Assembly (NCBI RefSeq): GCF_018101125.2
Contig: NZ_JAELVF020000001.1
Location: forward strand, 3,650,720 to 3,714,719
Reading direction: 5' to 3'
DNA length: 64,000 bases
From: Streptomyces tardus
Lineage (GTDB): Bacteria; Actinomycetota; Actinomycetes; Streptomycetales; Streptomycetaceae
Part shown: positions 57,801 to 64,000 of the stretch, piece after piece
Layout: every line of letters starts with the position of its first letter
Position numbering within the stretch: position 1 is the stretch's first letter
The notes under the pieces: model-generated
Seen by the model: the letters and a program-made list of their open reading frames with translations, nothing else
What the model was told of the DNA's origin: nothing
Databases searched by the model: none
Position numbers and translations under genes: made by a program

Positions 57801-58607
57801 CTCAGTCGACGGCACGAGCTCGGCCTCCGCCTTGATGAGTACGACGTCGCGTGTGGGGCCCACCGCGATCGTCGCCGCGCTGCCCGCACCGATGTTGCGG
57901 GCCGTCGGAGTGGAGGATCGGGTGCACATCAGCAGCACACCCCGGTGGTGAACGAAGCTCAGCGGCACCATGCAGGGCGCGCCCTGCGGCGAGGCCGTCG
58001 CCACCCACGCGTCCGTGTCCTGGTCCAGGCGCCGCAGAGTGTCCTGCTTGCGCTCGCTCGCCTCGCGCGGAGGCTTCCCGTTCTTCGCCATGACGGACAG
58101 TCAACCGACGACAGGCCGCCGGCGCATCGGCCGCCAGCTGTACGCCCGAGGTCCTACGCCACGAGAACAGCTGGCGTCCGCCCGGCGGGCCGAGAGGCGG
58201 ATGTGTCCGAGAAGGCCGGTGGCCTCAGGAGGGCCGGCACGGAGGGGGAAGCTGTAGCACCGGGGCGAGCAGTGGCGCCGAGGAGGGGCGTAGTCCCGGG
58301 GGAGGCCGTAGTACCGGGCAGGGCCGCGGCGCCTGAGGAGGCCGCGACGCCGGCGGGAGCGTTCGAGGCCGGTGGAGTTGCGGTGGCAGAGCGGCGATCC
58401 GGGAGCAGAAGAGGATCGCCGGCGGGGTACCTGCGTGCTGTGTCCGTCAGTCGTGCTCCAGCCATCCCTCGTAGGAGCGGGCGAGATCCTGCAGCGCCTG
58501 GGCATCGATCGTCGACGCGGAGGCGTCGAGGACCACGAGCCACTGCGCGTCCTCGGCGTCGTCCTCGCCCGCGAGAGCCTCCCGGAGGATCTGGGGCTCC
58601 TGGGTGA
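54855..58607 (+). CDS. comEC: ComEC/Rec2 family DNA channel protein, with an unusual run-on C-terminus
   Basis: Forms the membrane channel for DNA uptake in naturally competent bacteria; its role in Streptomyces is not established. It starts at GTG 54855, overlapping comEA. Hydrophobic segments at about 95-175 precede an OB-like region. The competence domain (about 300-615) includes VVSGAHVSIVLAVL. A metallo-beta-lactamase domain has LSHFHADHVAGL (about 694-705) and VAHHGS (about 815). Recognisable homology ends near residue 875 (about 57480). The frame stays open to 58607, giving 1250 aa, but residues 876-1250 are Arg/Pro/Gly-rich and lie antisense to two minus-strand genes. The true end may be earlier through a frameshift or sequence error. 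A stop in another frame is at 57617-57619. Confidence 0.85.
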   Translation: MTSHGSAPRPMIRWRRSRRKLPSRPPSRQRGGSGTPVCSRSAVKEPGDDVRLAAEAPGAAVPRARPEVHADSRNRLGASQPRTESPADLRLLPPAIGAWVGAALAPALAAGAVGLGAVGCCLAATASAVVGRWHRTRRPGSDSRTAPIGGVWIAVAVALLCAAAGGTVAALHRAAALDGPLPQLAERHAYVTAELVLTGDARRAKAAPGRGPAPVMVTAEAGWVRTAAGERTEVSNPVLVIAPPEQAEDWLELLPSTRVEVGARLAPPLPDRGAEVAAVLRVTADGGPRPVGGPTFPQRVAGELRAGLLEATDALPPDARAMVPALVVGDASRIPPDLWDAVRDTDMTHVIVVSGAHVSIVLAVLIGAPGTASRAERRGLAAWFGVPLRTTAVLGGGLLLCFVVVCRPGPSVLRAAVCGAITLVAIATGRRRSLLPALAAAVLVLLLYDPALARSFGFLLSVLATGALLVLAPGWSLALQRRGLPVPLAEALAVTAAAQAVCAPVVVVFAARVSLIAVPCNLVAGIAFAPATLLGCLALVIAPISLPVAACFGWLASWPAQWIAQVARAGAALPGAQTGWPDGWAGAALLATVTVLVLLVVRVALRQIWLAALCVLTLLCAVLRPQPLDRFLTGWPPAGWRVVACDVGQGDALVLSAGSDTAVVVDVGEQPEAIDDCLRRLGVRRIPLLILSHFHADHVAGLPGALRGRSVGLIQTSPLREPEGQAAFVERVAREAGVPTAVPGPGERRSHGPLSWQVLWPPALVAGLGANDASVAVLAQAQGISVFLPGDLEPLAQQRLLTENPELPSVDVLKVAHHGSAYQDAELLGRLRPRLALVSAGQDNGYGHPAPATLRLLRSQGAHVVRTDTAGDLAVVVRRGLPVPVGSASGRGVSGRRGRGRRKRGARPGRGMRPERPGGLGRSGKASDEPVAVAQQETFGQFVLLPPCEQCVWRESQKGPGRSVAGVPVQLRSEGVADFPAHLSRRHELGLRLDEYDVACGAHRDRRRAARTDVAGRRSGGSGAHQQHTPVVNEAQRHHAGRALRRGRRHPRVRVLVQAPQSVLLALARLARRLPVLRHDGQSTDDRPPAHRPPAVRPRSYATRTAGVRPAGREADVSEKAGGLRRAGTEGEAVAPGRAVAPRRGVVPGEAVVPGRAAAPEEAATPAGAFEAGGVAVAERRSGSRRGSPAGYLRAVSVSRAPAIPRRSGRDPAAPGHRSSTRRRRGPRATARPRRRPRPREPPGGSGAPG
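57633..58091 (-). CDS. Pyridoxamine 5'-phosphate oxidase-like flavin-binding protein
   Basis: 152 aa (MAKNGKPPREASERK). A small split-barrel protein of the PNPOx/F420- or FMN-dependent family. Features include the opening WVATASPQGAPCMVPLSF, GVLLMCTRSSTPTARNI, RDVVLIKAEAEL and the closing WTFLRFTPHTLLAW. Such proteins bind FMN, F420 or haem and reduce varied substrates. It lies wholly inside the antisense of the comEC run-on frame, and its strong family match argues that it, rather than the run-on, is the real gene here. Confidence 0.9.
   Translation of the reverse strand: MAKNGKPPREASERKQDTLRRLDQDTDAWVATASPQGAPCMVPLSFVHHRGVLLMCTRSSTPTARNIGAGSAATIAVGPTRDVVLIKAEAELVPSTEMGGEVGDAFAAKLNWDPRDRPAWTFLRFTPHTLLAWREENELAERLLLSDGDWLV
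58092..58446. other. Interval with imperfect 18-bp-type repeats
   Basis: About 355 bp. Between roughly 58250 and 58345 the plus strand has imperfect repeats around GTAGxxCCGGG and GCGCCxGAGGAGG, so every frame is repetitive. No independent gene can be supported. Confidence 0.5.
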
Positions 58608-58752
58608 TGCCGTGGTCCTCGACAAGTGCGGTGGCCAGTTCCTCCGCGCTGTCCCGGTCGGGCAGCACCAGCACCTGCCAGCGTTCCCTGCCCGCAGCGG
58701 TGTTCTCGGGCAGCGCGGGGGCCTGCGCGGAGTGCTGAGCGGGTTCGTCCAT
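58447..58752 (-). CDS. Small conserved actinobacterial protein of unknown function
   Basis: 101 aa (MDEPAQHSAQAPALPENT). The conserved part starts at RERWQVLVLPDRDSAEELA and contains ILREALAGEDDAEDAQWLVV, ending SYEGWLEHD; a mixed alpha/beta soluble domain is likely. The minus-strand hexamer CACAAT lies 6 nt before the ATG, suggesting a leaderless transcript. It is divergent from holA. It lies antisense to the comEC run-on frame. I recall homologues beside holA in Streptomyces, but no function. Confidence 0.8.
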   Translation of the reverse strand: MDEPAQHSAQAPALPENTAAGRERWQVLVLPDRDSAEELATALVEDHGITQEPQILREALAGEDDAEDAQWLVVLDASASTIDAQALQDLARSYEGWLEHD

Positions 58753-58912
58753 ACGGACATTGTGAGGCAGCCGCACTCGTTTCCGAGACTGGCTGACTGC
58801 GTGGAAGAGCCCGACATTCTTCGGCCTGTGTGCCGCTCCTTCGGCCCTGCCGAGACAGCTCGGTCGGGTTCCGGGAAAGTGGTGTCGGTGCCTCGTGGGA
58901 TGCTGGGAGGCG

Positions 58913-59929
58913 ATGTCACCCAAGACCGCGAACACCCCGAAATCCGCAGCGGGCAAGCCCGCTTCCGGCGACCCGCTCGCCCCTGTGACTCTGGCTGTGG
59001 GGCAGGAGGAGCTGTTGGCCGAGCGGGCGGTGCAGGAGGTGGTGGCGGCTGCTCGGGCGGCGGACGCCGACACCGATGTGCGAGACCTCGGCCCCGGGGA
59101 GCTCCAGCCGGGAATGCTCGCGGAGTTGACGAGTCCCTCGCTCTTCGCGGAGAACAAGGTCGTGGTGGTCCGGCAGGCACAGGACCTCAGCGCGGACACG
59201 GTGAAGGAGGTCAAGGCGTATTTCACGTCGCCGGCCGAGGAGATCACGCTCGTTCTGCTGCACGCCGGTGGGGCGAAAGGCAAGGCGCTGCTGGACGCCG
59301 CGCGCAAGGTGGGTGCCCGGGAGATCGCCTGCCCGAAGATGACCAAGCCGGCGGACCGGCTGGCCTTCGTGCGGGCGGAGTTCCGTGGGCTCGGGCGATC
59401 GGTGGGGAGTGAGGCGTGCCAGGCCCTCGTCGACGCGATCGGCAGTGATCTTCGTGAACTGGCTTCGGCCTGTGCGCAGTTGACCGCCGATGTGGAGGGC
59501 ACGATCGACGAGCGAGTCGTCGCGCGCTACTACACGGGCCGCGCGGAGGCGTCGAGTTTCGCGGTTGCGGACAAGGCTGTCGAGGGGCAGGCGGCTGAGG
59601 CGCTCGAAACCCTGCGCTGGGCGCTCTCCACGGGGGTGGCCCCGGTGCTGGTGACCAGCGCGCTCGCTCAGGGGGTCCGGTCCATCGGCAAGTTGGCTTC
59701 GGCTCCCGGAGGAATGCGGCCCGGAGATCTGGCTCGCGAGCTCGGGATGCCGCCCTGGAAGATCGACCGGGTGCGCAGGCAGATGCGCGGTTGGTCGGCG
59801 GACGGTGTGGCACATGCGCTCCAGGCGATCGCAGAGGCGGACGCGGCGGTCAAGGGCGGTGGTTACGACCCGGCGTACGCCCTGGAGAAAGCTGTCGTCA
59901 CCATCGCTCGGGCGGCACGTTCCCGCTGA
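58913..59929 (+). CDS. holA: DNA polymerase III subunit delta
   Basis: Clamp-loader subunit that opens the beta sliding clamp. 338 aa from ATG (MSPKTANTPKSAAGK); GATGCT lies 8 nt upstream, and GTG 58895 would add six residues. The N-terminal AAA+-like domain (PVTLAVGQEELLAERAV, then DLGPGELQPGMLAELTSPSLF), the EIACPKMTKPADRLAFVRAE region and the C-terminal collar domain (GMPPWKIDRVRRQMRGW) match HolA. It follows comEC in nearly all actinobacteria. Confidence 0.95.
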   Translation: MSPKTANTPKSAAGKPASGDPLAPVTLAVGQEELLAERAVQEVVAAARAADADTDVRDLGPGELQPGMLAELTSPSLFAENKVVVVRQAQDLSADTVKEVKAYFTSPAEEITLVLLHAGGAKGKALLDAARKVGAREIACPKMTKPADRLAFVRAEFRGLGRSVGSEACQALVDAIGSDLRELASACAQLTADVEGTIDERVVARYYTGRAEASSFAVADKAVEGQAAEALETLRWALSTGVAPVLVTSALAQGVRSIGKLASAPGGMRPGDLARELGMPPWKIDRVRRQMRGWSADGVAHALQAIAEADAAVKGGGYDPAYALEKAVVTIARAARSR

Positions 59930-60843
59930 TGGGGAGGGCTCGAGGCGTGGGCGGCTGAGCCCTGCACCGAAGGCCCGATCGGGCCGGTGCCCGACGTGTG
60001 CTTGTCCCCCTGGCGTCTGGCCCCTTGCAGGTAGGCGTCTCCCGTATCGGCTCGTGTGGTGAGGACGAAGGCCGGCGGCAGTGTCGCCTCGGGCCAAGTG
60101 GAGCGCAGCAGCGCGGTCGGTCCGAGCGACACCGGATCGGCCCTCGACGTCTGTCGGTTCGATGGCCGTCGAAAGCACCTCTCGCGCTTGCGGTCTTCGC
60201 GGCCTCGGAGAGCTTGTCGTCCGCCCGGGTGGCACCGCGCTGGGTGAGCCGGGAGCAGCGATCTCGGTGGTGACCTTCCCGGCGACGCAAGGGGGATCAG
60301 GGTGGGCGGTCGGGATCGGAAGGTGAGGTGGGAGCTCGCGGCAGGGTGGGGGACAGCAGCCCCGAGCCGGACCGTCGCGGGGTCGATTCGGGGCCGGCCG
60401 GATGTCCGACGGGGGTCGGTGCGCGGGCACTGCGGCCCGAGCTGCTTCTCCACTCGTGCCGAGCCTCGCAGAGCAGCAGGCCCCGTGGCGTGCTCCTGCC
60501 CCCGTCCCACGGTGACCGTCGGGGCTCGGCGGCAGCTCAAGCCCGGTTTCACTACCGAACCGGAGCTTTGAACGTCCGCTCGAGCGTACTCACGTCACGC
60601 CGTGGGGCGGCGGGTCTGCGCAGGCTACGGCCCGGGCTCGCACACGGACGCTGTCCGCTGACCTCCCACGTGAAGGGAACGATTGCGCAGTGCGGCCTCA
60701 CTCCGCTCGCACGGAGAGACGGTCAGCCGGAGAGTGAGGTGTTCTGCCGCAGGGGCTGACCGGCGGGCCGGGCCGCTGCAGGGGTGGGCCCTGCCATCAG
60801 CCGAAGTCGCTGAACCCGAGGCGCAACTGCCGTACGTCCACGG
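59930..60843. other. Unusually long convergent non-coding interval
   Basis: 914 bp between holA (+) and a minus-strand gene. Open frames here are Arg/Pro/Ser-rich with no recognised motif. I see only GC-rich local inverted repeats, such as CCCCGA with TCGGGG near 60361-60399, and no remnant gene that I can name. Confidence 0.5.
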
Positions 60844-61953
60844 TCAGATGTCGCCGTCGCCCCGCTTGGGCGGGTCCGACGCGTCGTTGTCCGATCCGGG
60901 TTCGTCAGGGCCGGAGGAGTCGTCGGTGCCGGGCGACTGGTTCTCCGGTTCCTGCTTGCGGAGTTTCTCAAGGGAGGTTCTGGCGGTGTCGAAGAGGATC
61001 TGCTTCACCTCGTCCGCGCCCACATGTTCGCCGCCTCGGCCGTCGAAGAAGGTGGACCAGCGCAGTTCCGCCGCCACCCAGCCGTCGCGGATGGAGAGCG
61101 TGGCTCCGGTCAGAGGGCCCTTGTCGTTGGTCTCGGTGCTGTAGAACGCTTCCTCGCCAAGCTCTTCGACCTCGACGATGTCGTATTTGGTCTTGTCGTC
61201 CTTGGCGCGCAGATCGTGCTGGCCCTTGACCTCGGCCTCGAACTCGGCGCTGGGGTCGATCTGCTTGTGCCAGGTTGTCTTGAACTCCACGTAAACGGTG
61301 GGGACGTAACGGCTGTCGCCCGGATCCTCGTAGCCGTTGTAGTCGTCCCCTCCCCTGGGCGTGAGTTGCAGGCCGCAGGCACTGATGTCCTGCGCTTCCT
61401 GGGCGCTGTGCCTGCTGGTCCGGGCGCCGCTTCCCTCCACGGACTTGTAGTGCTCCGCGAAGAAAGAGGTGTCCATGACCTCGCACAGCTCGTGGTGGAA
61501 GTGGTACCCGCCGAGGTCGGCCGAGGGCTCCGAGTGGAAGCCGCTGTTGACGATCACCGCCGCGCCCCAGATCGCCGAGGCCATGACGGCACCGCCGACT
61601 CCCCAGACCCATCCGGGCACGCGTGCCCGGCGGCCACCGGTGCCTGCTGGGCCGGTCGGTCCTCCGGGCTGTACGAACCCGCCGCCCATCGTGGGGGAGG
61701 GGCCGACAGTGGCACCCGGCGCCGGGTGGCCGGTCTGCTGTCCGGGAAAATGGCCGGCCGGCTCTGGTGCGGAGGTGGCGCCGGCTGTGCCGCCGGGCCC
61801 GTACACACCTGTCTGGTTCGTGGCCCCCGGCCCACCGATGCCGGCCTGCCCGCCAAGCCCCGGCTGCCCGCCAACTCCCAGCCCTGCGCCCGCTCCAGGC
61901 TGCGGCTGCTGCGGGCGTGCGTACGGATTGCTCTGATCCCCCGGTATGGACAT
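60844..61953 (-). CDS. Single-pass membrane protein with Gly/Pro-rich arm
   Basis: 369 aa (MSIPGDQSNPYARPQQPQ). The first 105 residues are Gly/Pro/Gln-rich and cytoplasmic. A membrane helix lies at about 113-131 (WVWGVGGAVMASAIWGAAVIV). The outer domain (about 140-330) has three cysteines (HHELCEV, DISACGLQL) and is followed by an acidic, disordered tail. No named family is recognised; the layout resembles the DUF3558-like or sensor-type lipoproteins of Streptomyces, but no lipobox is present. The minus-strand hexamer TATCTT lies 7 nt before the ATG (leaderless type). Confidence 0.75.
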   Translation of the reverse strand: MSIPGDQSNPYARPQQPQPGAGAGLGVGGQPGLGGQAGIGGPGATNQTGVYGPGGTAGATSAPEPAGHFPGQQTGHPAPGATVGPSPTMGGGFVQPGGPTGPAGTGGRRARVPGWVWGVGGAVMASAIWGAAVIVNSGFHSEPSADLGGYHFHHELCEVMDTSFFAEHYKSVEGSGARTSRHSAQEAQDISACGLQLTPRGGDDYNGYEDPGDSRYVPTVYVEFKTTWHKQIDPSAEFEAEVKGQHDLRAKDDKTKYDIVEVEELGEEAFYSTETNDKGPLTGATLSIRDGWVAAELRWSTFFDGRGGEHVGADEVKQILFDTARTSLEKLRKQEPENQSPGTDDSSGPDEPGSDNDASDPPKRGDGDI

Positions 61954-62110
61954 AGGGAAGAAGATACCGGTGTGCATGCCATCGGAGACCGCCGCACGCG
62001 ACATGTACCGCACTCCCGGGGCCGGATCCCGTCGGTGCCTACGCGGTCCGCAGGCGCGCGGGTGCCAGGACCTGTCCGGGGCACCGAGTCGCCCACCCGC
62101 CCGCATCGAT

Positions 62111-62186
62111 CACCGACCGACCGACCGATCACCGACCGAGCGACCGAGCGATCGCCGACCGACCGATCACCGACCGACCACCGACC
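62111..62186 (+). repeat. CCGA tetranucleotide-type repeat tract
   Basis: Seventy-six bases made almost only of CCGA units interrupted by TCA, GCG and ATCG steps, for example CACCGACCGACCGACCGATC. There are no unique spacers. It is a microsatellite-like tract outside any gene. Confidence 0.85.
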
Positions 62187-62370
62187 CGTGAGGCCCGGAC
62201 ATCCGACGCATCGCCGGTACGGCGGCCCCGAGGCCTCTGCCCGAGACCGATCCTCCCTGGGCCGGCTGACCCGCGGCCTCGACCCTGCCGCCAAGCCCCG
62301 TCCCGCCCGCGGCGGACCGCATGCCCCCGCCGGTGCGCCATGTCCGCGGGCCCTGGAGGGCGAACAGCGA

Positions 62371-62405
62371 AACGCCCCCGCGAGCGCGCGGCTCCCGGGG
62401 GCGTT
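62371..62405. terminator. Strong hairpin downstream of rpsT
   Basis: AACGCCCCCG pairs perfectly with CGGGGGCGTT around a GC-rich 15-nt loop that can pair further. It may terminate the rpsT transcript, which would then have a roughly 300-nt 3' tail. Confidence 0.6.
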
Positions 62406-62698
62406 CCAAGCAGTGCTGTGGCGAACAACACGATCTTCTGCGGCGTTCCTTGGGCTCCGGTGTCACTGGAGGCCGGTCGGGCGCCGACGTTGTGTGCCAC
62501 CGTGCGCGGTCGAGGTAGAGGGCTCGACGCGGTGCGTACGGCGGTGGTTGGTGCGTGCTCCTCGGGTGTACGGCAGTAGAGGGTGCCGTCACGCCGATCG
62601 GAACGGGTCCGTCACACATCTCCGCCCTCGGGTGCCGCGCGCCGTAGTTGGAACGCGGAGTGAGAGGGAGCAGCCGGACAGGGCCGCACCGGCCCGGG

Positions 62699-62965
62699 TC
62701 ACTTCTGGAGGGAAGCGACCTTCTGCGCGATGGCCGACTTCTTGTTGGCCGCGTTGTTCTTGTGCAGAACACCCTTGCTGGCGGCCTTGTCGAGCTTGCG
62801 GCCGGCGGTACGGGCCGCCTCGGTCGCCTTCTCGTTGTCGCCGGCGGCGACGGCCTCGCGCACGCGACGGATGGCCGTCTTGAGCTCGGACTTGACCGCC
62901 TTGTTGCGCTGGCGCGCCTTCTCGTTGGTCTTGATGCGCTTGAGCTGGGACTTGATGTTCGCCAC
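62699..62965 (-). CDS. rpsT: 30S ribosomal protein S20
   Basis: 88 aa, full length, beginning [18 protein letters not shown] and ending in the Lys-rich [20 protein letters not shown] region. It binds 16S rRNA. It is divergent from lepA across a 320-bp region and monocistronic. Confidence 0.98.
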   Translation of the reverse strand: MANIKSQLKRIKTNEKARQRNKAVKSELKTAIRRVREAVAAGDNEKATEAARTAGRKLDKAASKGVLHKNNAANKKSAIAQKVASLQK

Positions 62966-63285
62966 GAAAGAGCCTTCTCAGGTTCGACAGATGCTTGATT
63001 CCGTGCCCGGTGGATCACTGCCACAACAGAGAAGAAGTGGATGATCGCCACAACGCGACCGCAACTGACGGAAAACAGGCCCCAAAAGGCCGCCGAAGGC
63101 GATCGGTGAGTGTCCACCCAAGCCGTCCCGCCGTGGAGAAAAGCGGGTGCCGTCAGTGTCCACAAGGCACAGTCGCCCAGCGTAGCAGCAGCGTCCCCGG
63201 CCCTCCCAATCAGTGCCGGGGCCCGCTCTCGTGGGAGCATGGGGGGGACGTAGCGATCCGAAGCCATACCCCGACAGGACCACGC
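62966..63285. other. Divergent rpsT-lepA promoter region
   Basis: 320 bp holding the two divergent promoters. I could not assign a confident -35/-10 pair on either strand. Confidence 0.4.
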
Positions 63286-64000
63286 GTGCCCGCGACCCCA
63301 TCGAACGTGCCCGAGCCGAGCCGTACGGACCCGGCACTGATCCGCAACTTCTGCATCATCGCGCACATCGACCACGGCAAGTCGACGCTCGCCGACCGGA
63401 TGCTCCAGCTGACCGGAGTCGTCGAGCAGCGCCAGATGCGTGCCCAGTACCTCGACCGGATGGACATCGAGCGCGAGCGCGGTATCACCATCAAGTCCCA
63501 GGCGGTGCGCATGCCGTGGGCGCCCACCGAGGGCGGGGACTCGGGCACCGCCCACATCCTCAACATGATCGACACCCCCGGCCACGTCGACTTCACCTAC
63601 GAGGTCTCCCGCTCGCTCGCGGCCTGTGAGGGCTGCGTTCTGCTGGTGGACGCGGCCCAGGGCATCGAGGCCCAGACTCTCGCCAACCTGTACCTGGCGA
63701 TGGAGAACGAGCTCACGATCATCCCGGTCCTCAACAAGATCGACCTGCCGGCGGCGCAGCCGGAGAAGTTCGCCGCCGAGCTGGCGCATCTGATCGGTTG
63801 CGACGTCGAGGACGTGCTGAAGGTCTCGGCGAAGACCGGCGAGGGTGTGGACCGACTGCTCGACGAGGTGGTCAAGCTCGTCCCGCCGCCGGTCGGCGTC
63901 AAGGAAGCGCCCGCCCGCGCGATGATCTTCGACTCGGTCTACGACGCCTACCGGGGCGTGGTGACGTACGTCAAGGTCGTCGACGGCAAGCTCAACAAGC
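63286..64000 (+). CDS. lepA: Elongation factor 4 (LepA), 5' part, cut by the window end
   Basis: The window contains the first 238 codons. LepA is a ribosome-bound GTPase that helps 30S assembly and translation under stress. It starts at GTG ([13 protein letters not shown]). G1 [15 protein letters not shown], switch [15 protein letters not shown]3 IDTPGHVDF and G4 NKIDLP are all present, followed by [18 protein letters not shown] and the start of domain 2 ([15 protein letters not shown]). The order holA-rpsT-lepA is conserved in actinobacteria. Confidence 0.97.
   Translation, partial: MPATPSNVPEPSRTDPALIRNFCIIAHIDHGKSTLADRMLQLTGVVEQRQMRAQYLDRMDIERERGITIKSQAVRMPWAPTEGGDSGTAHILNMIDTPGHVDFTYEVSRSLAACEGCVLLVDAAQGIEAQTLANLYLAMENELTIIPVLNKIDLPAAQPEKFAAELAHLIGCDVEDVLKVSAKTGEGVDRLLDEVVKLVPPPVGVKEAPARAMIFDSVYDAYRGVVTYVKVVDGKLNK

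Larger units (their letters stand above)
61954..62698. other. Non-coding interval with a CCGA microsatellite
   Basis: About 745 bp with no supportable gene. It holds the promoter of the membrane-protein gene, a CCGA-type repeat tract (62111-62186) and a strong hairpin (62371-62405). Confidence 0.5.

Noticed and set aside
57480..58607. Extra domain fused to ComEC
   Set aside because: The run-on sequence has no recognised fold and lies antisense to two genes with good protein support.
58101..59180. Minus-strand open frame with YxxPR-like repeats
   Set aside because: All frames across 58250-58345 are repetitive because the DNA is; no start with a ribosome site or -10 element supports this frame.
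62111..62186. CCGA tract considered as a CRISPR array
   Set aside because: Units are 4 bp with no unique spacers and no cas genes nearby; it is a simple repeat.

Overview
The window is very GC-rich, dense actinobacterial chromosome. Gene content and order point to a Streptomyces or close relative (Streptomycetaceae): mreBCD-pbp2-rodA, rne-rplU-rpmA-obg-proB-proA, nadD-LCP-rsfS-phosphatase, leuS-degV-comEA-comEC-holA-rpsT-lepA, GTG starts, TAnnnT -10 boxes just upstream of start codons, and a ClgR-type operator. No rRNA, insertion sequence, integrase, prophage or CRISPR was seen. This is core chromosome, not an accessory island.

Layout. 1-10.2 kb: clpX and tig on the minus strand, tRNA-Pro (-), tRNA-Gly (+), a 64-residue membrane protein, an acyltransferase-3 membrane protein, a membrane PP2C/SpoIIE phosphatase, an Eis-type acetyltransferase, an Fpg/Nei glycosylase and rpiB. 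10.3-12.7 kb: folC, a DUF4233 protein and ndk. 13-19.3 kb: the mreB-mreC-mreD-pbp2-rodA wall cluster. 19.5-24.3 kb: a TIGR03960 B12/radical-SAM protein and its TIGR03936 partner, separated by a second membrane PP2C phosphatase and a GNAT protein. 24.5-31 kb: a very large RNase E/G, ribosomal proteins L21 and L27, and Obg. 31-37.3 kb: a CDP-glycerol glycerophosphotransferase-like membrane protein (-), proB, a conserved small protein and proA. 37.6-45.1 kb: two related single-pass membrane proteins, an M48 protease (-), a 52-residue membrane peptide, nadD, an LCP/LytR_C protein, rsfS and a gpgP-like phosphatase. 45.2-47.5 kb: two near-identical tRNA-Ala(GGC) genes flanking rraA and two zinc-ribbon mini-proteins. 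47.6-64 kb: leuS with an attenuator leader, a membrane coiled-coil protein, degV, comEA, comEC, a flavin-type oxidoreductase (-), a small protein (-), holA, a 0.9-kb gap, a membrane protein (-), rpsT (-) and the 5' part of lepA.

How the genes work together. Three themes recur. The first is the cell envelope: mre cluster, PBP2/RodA, CDP-glycerol transferase, LCP protein and the paired membrane proteins near proA, all resembling the S. coelicolor spore-wall region. The second is RNA and translation: tRNAs, RNase E/G, L21, L27, S20, Obg, RsfS, LeuRS and LepA. The third is proteostasis: trigger factor and ClpX.

Most notable observations. (1) clpP1 and clpP2, which I expect between tig and clpX in Streptomyces, are absent, yet the 393-bp gap keeps an exact ClgR-box-like site. 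(2) The valS-clpX-tig-rpiB block seems inverted relative to folC. (3) leuS has a leader peptide with three consecutive Leu codons and an intrinsic terminator. (4) About sixteen genes have a -10 box only 6-8 nt before the start codon, implying leaderless mRNAs. (5) RNase E/G carries six copies of a basic SAPxGPP motif, three on each side of its catalytic core. (6) The comEC reading frame has no stop for about 1.1 kb past its last recognisable domain.
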